From Moraxellaceae bacterium AER2_44_116 (GTDB lineage: Bacteria > Pseudomonadota > Gammaproteobacteria > Pseudomonadales > Moraxellaceae), in NCBI GenBank assembly GCA_006546595.1, contig VIAD01000003.1:183265-247264 (forward strand): a stretch of DNA of 64,000 nucleotides, given 5' to 3'. Position numbers and translations under genes: made by a program. Below, piece by piece: positions 43,519-52,026 of the stretch. Position 1 is the first letter of the stretch. Every line of letters begins with the position of its first letter. Below the pieces are notes generated by a model. The model had not been told where the DNA came from and did no database searches. It saw only the letters and a list, made by a program, of their open reading frames with translations.

Positions 43519-44460
43519 ATGAAACAAAGTCAACTAGACGAAGTACTGGCTTGTTTGCCAACGGGGAAAACCAGTTTTTACTACCACCGTGACCGTTATG
43601 TGTTGTACTTGTTGCAGCGGCTGCAACACAACGGCGGTATGCGGACTATTCGGGACGTAAAAAAAAGCCGCTACGCTCATTGGTTAAACAAGCCCTTCAT
43701 CAAAGCGTGGTTAGCCAGCATTGGTCGCGATGATGTGTCTTTAGACGAGTTGTTGTATCACTGGCCTAAAGACACCGCAGCAGCGACCTATCTACTGAGT
43801 TTAGGGCAGTGGGGCAACGAAACATGGAATACATGGTATCAAACTTCACGCGCAGGAATTAACGCAGTATTACAACTGAATTTGCCGTTTGAGCATCAAA
43901 AAGTGTTTGAACAACAGGGAATTGAGCAAATTTGGCGCGCTTCACGTTGGCATCATCCTATGTCTGAAAGTCGTTTAACGATGGCATGGGCACGTTTAGA
44001 TTGGGATTGGCAAACAGGCCAAGCGATCATTGAAGAAATTCAATCCGATTGGTTGCGTGACTATCCTGATTTATTAGCCGAAGCGGTTTTGGCAAAGGCG
44101 AGGGGTGAAAGTAGCGTCTGGCGTGGTGGTGAAATTCCTTTAGAGACGGTGTTTAGTTATCAGTCCATGTTTACTCAACATCAAAAAACATGGAGTGAGG
44201 CGATGTTGACTGCCGCGTTATGGTTCTTGCAACAAGAGTTAGGTTTTAAAGAAGTGTTTTATCATGGCTGGCAAACGGGTAATGCGGTGAAACGACTGGG
44301 TGAAGATCATGTGCCACCACGTTCCTTATATACCGAACTCCCCGAAAAATTTGCTTTTGAACGAGTCAACCAAGGGCCTTTATTTTTGGAGCGTGACCCC
44401 AAAGTGAAGAAAGTGAAAAAACGCCAAGATGTTTGGCAATGGTATCGCTGGGCAGCGTAA
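43519..44460 (+). CDS. Uncharacterised 313-residue protein with EIQSDW motif
   Basis: I do not recognise a named family. The protein is Trp-rich and soluble, with no signal or membrane helix. The N-terminal third looks helical (FYYHRDRYVLYLLQRLQHNG). The block EEIQSDW (172-178), then HQKTWSEAMLTAALWFLQQE (about 216-235) and FKEVFYHGWQTGNAVKRLG, recall the E-[IV]-QSDW block I remember from phage and conjugative-element polyvalent proteins. That similarity is remote and untested. It follows rtcB by 120 bases and precedes a small basic protein by 31, suggesting an RNA-repair-linked role. Confidence 0.55.
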   Translation: MKQSQLDEVLACLPTGKTSFYYHRDRYVLYLLQRLQHNGGMRTIRDVKKSRYAHWLNKPFIKAWLASIGRDDVSLDELLYHWPKDTAAATYLLSLGQWGNETWNTWYQTSRAGINAVLQLNLPFEHQKVFEQQGIEQIWRASRWHHPMSESRLTMAWARLDWDWQTGQAIIEEIQSDWLRDYPDLLAEAVLAKARGESSVWRGGEIPLETVFSYQSMFTQHQKTWSEAMLTAALWFLQQELGFKEVFYHGWQTGNAVKRLGEDHVPPRSLYTELPEKFAFERVNQGPLFLERDPKVKKVKKRQDVWQWYRWAA

Positions 44461-44491
44461 GCTGTCCATATTCAACGACAGGAGAGGCATC

Positions 44492-44692
44492 ATGCCTAAA
44501 CGTAAAAAAGTGGTGAACTTACAAGAAAGACCGCGTAATCTGCTGACATTAGCACCGATTATGCAAAAAGGTGGTGCGCATGGCAAAAGCGATAAAGCCT
44601 TGCGTCGCGCTGAACGTCAACATACGCAATTATCCGCACGGGAGGAGTTTTCCTCTCGTGGGGATGCCTCTATTCAGTTATTAGCCGCCTAG
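44492..44692 (+). CDS. Small basic protein downstream of rtcB
   Basis: 66 residues from ATG 44492, after AGGAGAGG. The N-terminus is strongly basic (MPKRKKVVNLQERPRNLLTL), followed by MQKGGAHGKSDKALRRAERQ. No known domain is recognised; its charge would suit RNA or nucleoprotein binding. The longer open frame from 44429 overlaps the preceding gene and lacks a ribosome binding site. It is probably cotranscribed with the 313-residue gene. Confidence 0.6.
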   Translation: MPKRKKVVNLQERPRNLLTLAPIMQKGGAHGKSDKALRRAERQHTQLSAREEFSSRGDASIQLLAA

Positions 44693-44798
44693 TTTTTATC
44701 TATTTATCTGCTTTATATCTTTGACAGTTATTCTTTACAAACTCCCTCGCCATCGCAGTATCATTTAAAGATAAGTTACTTTTTTATCGGGAAAAATT

Positions 44799-45938
44799 AT
44801 GTCTAAAAAAATTTACCTAACACGTATGGGGGTGATGTTAACACTGGCGTTTTCTGTCAACGTGAAGGCTGAAGATTACTTTTTAACGGCAACGCAAAAA
44901 AAAGAACTGTTGCTACGCGGTCAACTCCACGATGAACAACAACGCCTATATGATATTTGGATTGTTCCCGGTTATGTTGTGCCGCTAAATCATGTGGAAA
45001 GTGGCTGGCGAAATGCAGGTGAGGCGTTACAGCGTTATCGTAACCCTATTTTTTATAGTGACTTAAAGAAATACTCAAAAGAAACATGGCGTTATGGCCA
45101 TAAAGATATTCTAAAAGAGTTTACCTTTACAGGTACAAAAAAAGCGTGGCAAACAGATATGGCTACCGCCAGTCAACGAACACAAAAGCGTGTTTTTGGT
45201 TGGTGGTTAGCGTATCCGTGGGGTGTATTTGAAGCAACAACTGAGTCTGTTTTACGTTTGGCGACGGGTATTCCTGTGGGGATAACCGTGAGTGCATCGG
45301 CTTATACTTTACTGCCTGTGCTTTATATGAGTTGGCCTGCGGGGGAAAGTCTGGGTTATGCGTCTATTGAAGGTACAACTTATCCGTTAGTGGCTTCAGC
45401 ATGGAATACAATGATTGTACCGCCTTTAGCCTTACTGGGTCAGCAACCTGCACCGCAACGGGCTGACGGTTTTTGGATGAAACAAGTCGATGATCCGAAT
45501 CTACAAGCCTTAGCAGATGTTGTGATTAAATGGCAGCGTCAATTAGCTCTCAACAATTCGAATAACGAAACGGTAGCGACTAAAGATAAAAAAGCAAAAA
45601 TTCAGCAGCTTTATCAACAAATTAAAGAGCTTGAGCAACAAGTTCAGCAAGATGAAAAGCAGCAACAATCACAACACATCAAGCAGTTATTAGTAAACGC
45701 TCAACAGCAAAAACCGCAATTAGAAGCCGAGTTACAGTCTAAAGGCTTGTCTTTGGCGATGTTGGCGCGTAATCGTCAGGCGATAAAAGTGAAAATGAGT
45801 GTACTGAATTTGTCGTTTGAGGATTTAGATAAATTGTTGAATGTGTTGTTAGCCGATGGCGTTCCGCAAAATGTATTAGAACGCCCATCGAATGATAAAA
45901 CTGACCCATTGCAACGCACTCTGGACGTGCTCCATTAA
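44799..45938 (+). CDS. Exported protein of unknown function with Gln-rich coiled coil
   Basis: 379 residues with a signal peptide ending near residue 24 (NVKA-EDYFL). A hydrophobic stretch (VLRLATGIPVGITVSASAYT, about 155-174) continues into LLPVLYMSW and may insert in or lie on a membrane. Residues about 260-325 form a Gln/Lys-rich coiled coil (QLYQQIKELEQQVQQDEKQQ). The C-terminus ends RTLDVLH. No family is recognised and it stands alone. The 106-base gap upstream has a TTGACA but no well-spaced -10. Confidence 0.65.
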   Translation: MSKKIYLTRMGVMLTLAFSVNVKAEDYFLTATQKKELLLRGQLHDEQQRLYDIWIVPGYVVPLNHVESGWRNAGEALQRYRNPIFYSDLKKYSKETWRYGHKDILKEFTFTGTKKAWQTDMATASQRTQKRVFGWWLAYPWGVFEATTESVLRLATGIPVGITVSASAYTLLPVLYMSWPAGESLGYASIEGTTYPLVASAWNTMIVPPLALLGQQPAPQRADGFWMKQVDDPNLQALADVVIKWQRQLALNNSNNETVATKDKKAKIQQLYQQIKELEQQVQQDEKQQQSQHIKQLLVNAQQQKPQLEAELQSKGLSLAMLARNRQAIKVKMSVLNLSFEDLDKLLNVLLADGVPQNVLERPSNDKTDPLQRTLDVLH

Positions 45939-45968
45939 GTGGATTTAATGCGTTAGTTTGAAGTTAAC

Positions 45969-46016
45969 CATAATCCAATGCTAAACAGCATAATTTGTTG
46001 ATTAGCATTGATTATG
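45969..46016. repeat. Inverted repeat after the exported-protein gene
   Basis: CATAATCCAATGCTAA (45969-45984) pairs with TTAGCATTGATTATG (46002-46016), a 15-bp stem with one bulged C and a 17-base loop. No T-run follows. It lies between two convergent genes and may serve as a terminator or RNA-stabilising hairpin. Confidence 0.5.
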
Positions 46017-46097
46017 CAACAGCCCAGAACGTCAATACTCTCCATCCGTACGGGAAGTTTTTTCGCCAGTGCGGGTAATCTGAAACGTACAACTTGA

Positions 46098-46928
46098 TTA
46101 GGGGGTTAATGCTATTTTAATTGGAATTTTTCGATAGCTTTGTAAGCTGCTTTTGCCAGAAAACTCTGTGTGAGCGGAGCTGAAATTTTTAGCAATGAAC
46201 GCAATATCGACATCACAGTTATTAAAGCTTAAGTTAGTATCGGGATAGGTGCTTTTTAAACCTTTGACCATATCGTCAATGGATTGTTGAATGTGCAGAG
46301 TTCTTGTTCTTAAGTCTCTTTCTTTATCTGTTAGCGTAATATCAATCTCTTGACCATTAGTGAGTTCAGTTTTCATTTTTTGTGATTGAGTATCAAACAC
46401 CGCAGGGTTAGCAGTCCACGAACAACCATAGCCACCTCGTAAAAATAATTTTTCACTATTAACTTTAGTATCCCATTGGACATTAATTGTAGGATTGGCA
46501 GCGACAGAAAAAGTCTGTTTATCTGTAGGAAACACAATGCTAAATGCAGGCGGGATGGCAGGGAAAGTGCTTTCAAATTTTTGATTTTGTGCCGCTCGAT
46601 TAAAGATGATTTTGTAGGTATTGTTAATATCTAAAGGGAGCGTTGTCCGATAAAAGCTACCCAGAATTATATTGCTTTGATATTCCATGGTATTAATGCT
46701 TTTACCATCCGTAGCTTGTAAAAAATCTCCACCATTTAACACAATAGTCACATAAGATTTTTCTTTGCTAAAAGAGGCTTCCATCTTAGCGGCATTGTTT
46801 TCGACATATAGGCTACCGTCTAACACAAGCCTATCTGTGCTTATGTCATTAGAGTCAGATTCATTACACGCAGTTAAACTACCTACCAGAAAAACCAAAG
46901 CAAGTGTTTTGTATGTTGTCATGGTCAT
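46098..46928 (-). CDS. Lipoprotein of unknown function
   Basis: 276 residues with signal peptide and lipobox LTAC (residues 18-21) followed by Asn. No catalytic domain is recognised; the body is rich in beta-type sequence (SIVFPTDKQTFSVAANPTIN, about 132-151), reminiscent of Ig-like or fibronectin-like modules. The region FLRGGYGCSWTANPAVFD and a second NNCDVDIAF segment hold two cysteines that could form a disulphide. It stands alone on the minus strand. A+T content looks higher than in neighbouring housekeeping genes. Confidence 0.7.
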   Translation of the reverse strand: MTMTTYKTLALVFLVGSLTACNESDSNDISTDRLVLDGSLYVENNAAKMEASFSKEKSYVTIVLNGGDFLQATDGKSINTMEYQSNIILGSFYRTTLPLDINNTYKIIFNRAAQNQKFESTFPAIPPAFSIVFPTDKQTFSVAANPTINVQWDTKVNSEKLFLRGGYGCSWTANPAVFDTQSQKMKTELTNGQEIDITLTDKERDLRTRTLHIQQSIDDMVKGLKSTYPDTNLSFNNCDVDIAFIAKNFSSAHTEFSGKSSLQSYRKIPIKIALTP

Positions 46929-47000
46929 TAGCTCTACAAAGCGATTCTTTGGCTAAATATTAGCAAAAGAAGTTCGTTTTGTAGAGGGTTTGTTGTTTAT

Positions 47001-48197
47001 TTAGCCAATTTTGGGCTTAACCCGTCCTGCCGCCTCACGCGCATTTTCTCTTGCGCTATCTACATCTTGCCCGCGACATAAAGCTACACCCATGCGTCGT
47101 TTAACAAAGCTTTCGGGCTTGCCAAACAATCGAATATCACTATTAGGCACTTGTAAAGCTTCGGAAACGCCTTCAAAAGCAATGCCTTGTGCCTCTAAAC
47201 CACCGTAAATCACCGCACTGGCAGCGACACTGTGGGTACTAGTACCCACAGGTAAGCCTAAAATCGCACGAGCATGAATTTCAAACTCGGATTGATATTG
47301 GCTTGCTAGGGTCACTAAACCTGTATCGTGTGGGCGGGGGCTGACTTCGGAAAACCAAACCTCATCACCCTTAACAAATAACTCCACACCAAACAGGCCT
47401 CGTCCACCTAAGTTACTGGTGACTTTTTCGGCAATGTCTTTGGCTTTGGCGAGTGCTGTTGCGCTCATCGCTTGTGGCTGCCAACTTTCAACATAATCAC
47501 CTGCCACTTGTTTATGGCCAATGGCATCACAAAAGAAGGTTTCGACTTGGCCGCTTGCACCAATAGCACGAACGGTAAGTAAGGTAATTTCAAAATAAAA
47601 ATTTATCATGCCTTCTAAAATCACTTTGCCATGATTGACGCGACCACTGGCAATGGCGTAATCCCATGCTGCGGCTAACTCACTCATGCTATCCAGTTTG
47701 GATTGTCCTTTACCTGATGACGACATGACTGGTTTAATAAAACAAGGAAAACCGATATTTTGCGCGGCTGTTTGTAATTGATCTAAGCTTTCGGCAAAAG
47801 CATAAGGGGAGGTCGGTAAGCCTAACTCTTCGGCCGCCAAACGACGAATGCCTTCACGATTCATGGTTAAGTTCACGGCACGCGCAGTGGGGATGACTTC
47901 GGCAATGCCTTCTTGCTCAATATCAACTAACACTTGGGTGGCGATAGCTTCAATTTCGGGGACGATAAAATGCGGTTTCTCGGCCAAAATTAATGCCCGT
48001 AATTCATCAGCATTGCTCATATTAATAACATGAGCACGATGTGCTACTTGATGAGCAGGGGCATTGGCATACCGATCAACGGCAATCACTTCGACCCCTA
48101 AACGCTGTAAAGAAATCACCACTTCTTTACCGAGTTCTCCTGAACCTAATAACATAACTTTGATTGCGTTTGGGCTAAGTGGCGTGCCGAATTTCAT
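47001..48197 (-). CDS. purT: Formate-dependent GAR transformylase PurT
   Basis: PurT makes formyl-GAR in purine synthesis from GAR, formate and ATP, replacing the folate-dependent PurN step. The start is ATG 48197 (MKFGTPLSPNAIKVMLLGSG), 398 residues; the frame is open 32 codons further upstream but without homology. ATP-grasp features: VMLLGSGELGKEVVISLQRL (about 14-33), KPVMSSSGKGQS (about 158-169) and GVELFVKGDEVWFSEVSPRP (about 276-295). It is 105 bases from the LysR gene on the same strand. Confidence 0.97.
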   Translation of the reverse strand: MKFGTPLSPNAIKVMLLGSGELGKEVVISLQRLGVEVIAVDRYANAPAHQVAHRAHVINMSNADELRALILAEKPHFIVPEIEAIATQVLVDIEQEGIAEVIPTARAVNLTMNREGIRRLAAEELGLPTSPYAFAESLDQLQTAAQNIGFPCFIKPVMSSSGKGQSKLDSMSELAAAWDYAIASGRVNHGKVILEGMINFYFEITLLTVRAIGASGQVETFFCDAIGHKQVAGDYVESWQPQAMSATALAKAKDIAEKVTSNLGGRGLFGVELFVKGDEVWFSEVSPRPHDTGLVTLASQYQSEFEIHARAILGLPVGTSTHSVAASAVIYGGLEAQGIAFEGVSEALQVPNSDIRLFGKPESFVKRRMGVALCRGQDVDSARENAREAAGRVKPKIG

Positions 48198-48302
48198 AAG
48201 CCAATACTCTGGTGAATAAATGTTGGTGCGTATGATAGCGGTTTGTAGCAAAAGGACAATTATTAACTGGAATTGGCTATCCAGCGACAGCAATATTTAT
48301 AC

Positions 48303-49187
48303 TTAGGCATACTTTGCCAATTCTAGCTGACAAACTTCTTCTATGAAGTCTCGCATCGCTAATACCCGCCGACTGCCTTTTAAGTCACGATGATAAAGCA
48401 GCCATAACTCTTGTTGCATTGGCACTTGCTCTGTCGCTATGCGTAGGAGTTTAGTATCGTTGTCACCGATGAAGCGTGGCAGCAAAGCAGCACCGAGACC
48501 ACTACGCGCAGCTAAATAATGTGCCTGCATGGTATTACTCCGTAGCAGTGGGGGTTGCTCAGGAAAAAGCGTGCGTAGCCATTCAACCATCGGCAGTTTT
48601 ACCCAAGCCGCATCCCACGAAATATGGGGTAGTTGTCGCCAGTCACCTACTTGTTCTAGGCTCTCGTGGGTACAATACAACTCAAAATTGAATGTGCCAA
48701 TACAATGGGCGATATCGTCTGGTGCATGGTCACGTTGCCGAGGATCGGCAATACGTAGGGCTAAATCAGCTTCACGGCGCGATAAATCGGCGAGATGGCG
48801 ATTCACCAGTAATTCTACACGGACTTGCGGATAGCGCGCGGTGAAGGTCGGCAGATGTGGCATGAGTAGATAATGAGCGATGGATTCAAGCGTCGCTAGT
48901 TTGACTTCACCTGCAATTTCAGCCACCGCTGCACCTTGACGCTCCACCGACTGCATTGCACGTTCAACTTCAATCACCTGTTCTAAAATGCTACTACCTT
49001 CGTCCGTAAGCAAATAACCACGCTGTTGGCGTAAAAACAGACGCATATCTAGCGTAGCTTCCATTGCATCAATATGGCGAGAAACGGTAGAGGCACTGGT
49101 TTTAAGTTGTACGGCGGCGGGTGTCAGCCCACCTGTACGTGCGACGGCAAGAAAGTATTTGAGATTATTCCAGTCTAGATTACTCAT
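48303..49187 (-). CDS. LysR-family transcriptional regulator
   Basis: 294 residues from ATG 49187, five bases after GGAAG; a TTG 12 bases earlier would cover that site. The winged helix-turn-helix lies at residues about 3-62 (NLKYFLAVARTGGLTPAAVQ, then TSASTVSRHIDAMEATLDMR). The effector-binding domain follows (about 90-290). It is divergent to a DMT transporter across a 97-base gap, a standard arrangement in which such a regulator controls the neighbour. Confidence 0.9.
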   Translation of the reverse strand: MSNLDWNNLKYFLAVARTGGLTPAAVQLKTSASTVSRHIDAMEATLDMRLFLRQQRGYLLTDEGSSILEQVIEVERAMQSVERQGAAVAEIAGEVKLATLESIAHYLLMPHLPTFTARYPQVRVELLVNRHLADLSRREADLALRIADPRQRDHAPDDIAHCIGTFNFELYCTHESLEQVGDWRQLPHISWDAAWVKLPMVEWLRTLFPEQPPLLRSNTMQAHYLAARSGLGAALLPRFIGDNDTKLLRIATEQVPMQQELWLLYHRDLKGSRRVLAMRDFIEEVCQLELAKYA

Positions 49188-49284
49188 TATCACTTCCAAA
49201 AATAGAAAATGGTTTTGCTAATGCTGGCATATCTTTGCATGGATGGAAATATATAATGTAAGAAAGATAAATCGGAGCACCACC

Positions 49285-50211
49285 ATGAACAATCAACTTG
49301 TCTGGATAAAACTCGGCCTGACGACATTTTTTTGGGCATTGATGTTCTATTTGGGCAAGTATGCGGTGGCCTATATGTCACCTGAGTCGATTAGTGGTTG
49401 GCGTTTTTTGCTTGCGGGTTTGGTTCTTGCCCCAGTGGTGGCCATGCGTGAGGGCTTAGATTGGCAGGGATTAAAGCGCAATGCGGTGCCGCTACTGATT
49501 ATGGCGGTTGTCGGTATTGGCGGCTTCAATCTCGCGCTGTTTCATGGCTTGCGTTATACCTCGCCTGTCAATACCTCATTGATTATGGCCTTATGTCCTG
49601 CCTTGATTGCTGTCTTTGGTGCATTGCTGACAGGGGAGCGTATTGGCTTGAGACAACAGGCGGGTCTTGCGCTGGGTATTCTTGGTGTGGTTGTGGTCAT
49701 TAGTGGCGGCTCCTTAGCCGTGTTACTGGCGTTGTCTTTTCAGCGCGGCGACCTGTTTATTTTACTGGCAGCAACCTGTTGGGCGATTTATTCCACCATC
49801 CCTAAGCGTTTTATTACAGGATTGCCGTCGTTGCAGGTGACGGTAGGAACAGTGTCACTCGGCGGTCTGTTACTCAGTGTTTATGCCAATACCACACAAG
49901 TAGATTTTTTTATTTTGCCCCCTTTGGGCGTGGTTACGGCGATTGTTGCCATGAGTTTGTTAGGTTCGGTATTAGCCTATATTTGGTGGAATGATGGCGT
50001 GCGGCAAGTAGGCGCAGGCATGGCGGCGATGTTTATGAATCTGGTGCCGATTTTTGCGGCATTAATAGGTGTGGTGCTAGGCCAGGCTATTACTTTAGCG
50101 CAGATTATGGGGGCTGTTCTGGTGGTAGGCGGGGTATGGTTGGCGACAACTCAGTCGGCATCCCCTGCGCGATCGCCACTAGAGTTGGATGTCGCTAAAC
50201 ACAAATCCTGA
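49285..50211 (+). CDS. DMT-superfamily transporter (EamA family)
   Basis: 308 residues with ten membrane segments arranged as two EamA repeats (about 7-140 and 155-295). Start ATG 49285 after CGGAG. A TATAAT (49252-49257) fits a -10 box, without a clear -35, which would suit an activator-dependent promoter under the divergent LysR regulator. The substrate is not predictable; family members export amino acids and other metabolites. The alpha/beta hydrolase follows after 52 bases. Confidence 0.88.
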   Translation: MNNQLVWIKLGLTTFFWALMFYLGKYAVAYMSPESISGWRFLLAGLVLAPVVAMREGLDWQGLKRNAVPLLIMAVVGIGGFNLALFHGLRYTSPVNTSLIMALCPALIAVFGALLTGERIGLRQQAGLALGILGVVVVISGGSLAVLLALSFQRGDLFILLAATCWAIYSTIPKRFITGLPSLQVTVGTVSLGGLLLSVYANTTQVDFFILPPLGVVTAIVAMSLLGSVLAYIWWNDGVRQVGAGMAAMFMNLVPIFAALIGVVLGQAITLAQIMGAVLVVGGVWLATTQSASPARSPLELDVAKHKS

Positions 50212-50263
50212 ACATTGGGCATGATGATGAACATAAGTTCAATCGGATATGAGGAGGAAAACG

Positions 50264-51034
50264 ATGTGGCATTTTATTGAGCAAGGGCAAGGCCGTCCGC
50301 TCGTACTTCTCCATGGAATTGGTATGTCTAGCGCAGCATGGAAGCCTGTGCTGTCGCGATTGGCGGAGTCGCGTCGTGTCATTGCCTTCGATACAGCAGG
50401 TTTTGGCCATAGCCCATTGTTGCCTCAGCACATTCCACCAACTACCATTAATCTTGTGCTTGAATTAGGTCATGTATTGCGAGAAATGGGTATTGATGAG
50501 CCAGTCGATATTGCGGGTAATTCGATGGGCGGATGGATGGCATTGGAAGCAGCACGACTGGGTATGGCTCGCTCGGTCGTGGCCATTTCTCCTGCGGGTT
50601 TATGGCAAAAGCCACCTGCCCATGTAAGACATATTTTCTTTGGCATGCGTCGCTGCACGCGCACTGCGCCAAACTTGGTCAAGGCGATGTTGCGAGTTAG
50701 CATACTACGTGAGTTAATCATGGCTGTGCCTTTAACAACGGGTAGCCGAAATATGCCTGCCGAAGAAGCAATTGCGGCGGCGATGGGTTTTGTTAATGCG
50801 GAAGGTTTTGCTGATACATTTGAGCACGCTGAGCATTTTAGAGGCGGGCAGAAGATTACTACACCTATCACTGTCGCATTTGGAACACACGACTGGTTGA
50901 TTACACCGAATGCTCGTTTGCGTCATGAATTACCCGCGCATGTGCGTTGGCTAGAGCCTCAAGGTTGGGGGCATGTGCCGATGTGGAAAGACCCCGAAGG
51001 CGTTGCGCGGCTGATTTTAGAGGGAACAAGTTAG
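50264..51034 (+). CDS. Alpha/beta hydrolase
   Basis: 256 residues from ATG 50264, preceded by GAGGAGG; an ATG at 50249 overlaps that site. The oxyanion stretch VLLHGIGMSSAAW (about 14-26) and the nucleophile elbow GNSMGG (S87) are present, with D210 (FGTHDWL) and H237 (GWGHVPMW) completing a triad. No signal peptide. The substrate is unknown. It may share a transcript with the DMT transporter. Confidence 0.88.
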   Translation: MWHFIEQGQGRPLVLLHGIGMSSAAWKPVLSRLAESRRVIAFDTAGFGHSPLLPQHIPPTTINLVLELGHVLREMGIDEPVDIAGNSMGGWMALEAARLGMARSVVAISPAGLWQKPPAHVRHIFFGMRRCTRTAPNLVKAMLRVSILRELIMAVPLTTGSRNMPAEEAIAAAMGFVNAEGFADTFEHAEHFRGGQKITTPITVAFGTHDWLITPNARLRHELPAHVRWLEPQGWGHVPMWKDPEGVARLILEGTS

Positions 51035-51090
51035 TATTGGCTTGTACTTTATCCTATAGTTAGCGCGTTCTATTGATTATTGAGACCGTT

Positions 51091-52008
51091 ATGATCGTTC
51101 GTCCACGTCAGCATTGGCTACGCATGTTGTTTATTTGGCGTGGTTCGGTGTTACCCCGTATTCTGCCACAACTCGGCACGGTTACCATTTTAGCGGTAGT
51201 AGTGACGATACTTCATGGTCAATTATTTCATCTAAAAGTGCCATTAACCTTCGTGCCGTTTACCTTAATTGGTGTGGCATTAGCGGTGTTTTTGGGTTTT
51301 AGAAATAATGCCAGTTATGACCGTTATTGGGAGGGACGAAAACTCTGGGGCATGATTCTTAGTGAAAGTAGAACCTTAGTACGACAATTCTTAACCCTAC
51401 CACAGCAAACAGATGCCACACAGCAGCGTCATTTGGTATTGACATTAGTGGCCATTGCCTACAGTTTACGTCATCAATTGCGCAATACTGACCCGAGTCA
51501 TGACTTACAACGTCTATTGCCTCCTGAAGTAGCGCAGTCATTGCAGTCGGCACGTTTTATTCCTAATTTATTAGTGTTACAAGTGGCGACGCTATTTCAA
51601 TATTCCCGTCGGCAACAACAATTCGATCCCATATTGGCCGCTCAAATAGAACAACCCCTAGCTCAAATTACTGACGGCATTAGTGGTTGTGAGCGACTCA
51701 GTAGCACACCCTTGCCTTATACCTATGTGGTGATTTTGCACCGTACAGCCTATTTATATTGTTTTTTATTACCGTTTGGTTTGGTGGATGCAATTGGTTG
51801 GATGACGCCGATCATGGTGATGTTCATTGCCTACACTTTTTTTGCGCTAGAAGCGGTTAGTGATGAATTAGAAGATCCGTTTGGCACAAGTGCTAATGAT
51901 TTGCCCTTAGATGCTATTTGCGTAATGATAGAAACGACACTGTGTGAAATGTTGGGAGATAAAGAACTACCCCTAGCACCGCAGCCAGTTGATTATGTGT
52001 TATTGTGA
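51091..52008 (+). CDS. yneE: Bestrophin-family membrane protein (YneE-like)
   Basis: Bestrophin-family proteins form pentameric ion channels. ATG 51091 gives MIVRPRQHWLRMLFIWRGSV, 305 residues, close to E. coli YneE along its length. The motif GVALAVFLGFRNNASYDRYW (about 67-86) and the C-terminal ELEDPFGTSANDLPLDAICV (about 265-284) are diagnostic. A TTG 18 bases upstream is in frame but not supported. It is convergent to the defence-like operon. Confidence 0.9.
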   Translation: MIVRPRQHWLRMLFIWRGSVLPRILPQLGTVTILAVVVTILHGQLFHLKVPLTFVPFTLIGVALAVFLGFRNNASYDRYWEGRKLWGMILSESRTLVRQFLTLPQQTDATQQRHLVLTLVAIAYSLRHQLRNTDPSHDLQRLLPPEVAQSLQSARFIPNLLVLQVATLFQYSRRQQQFDPILAAQIEQPLAQITDGISGCERLSSTPLPYTYVVILHRTAYLYCFLLPFGLVDAIGWMTPIMVMFIAYTFFALEAVSDELEDPFGTSANDLPLDAICVMIETTLCEMLGDKELPLAPQPVDYVLL

Positions 52009-52026
52009 TAGCAGTTTTAATAGTGT

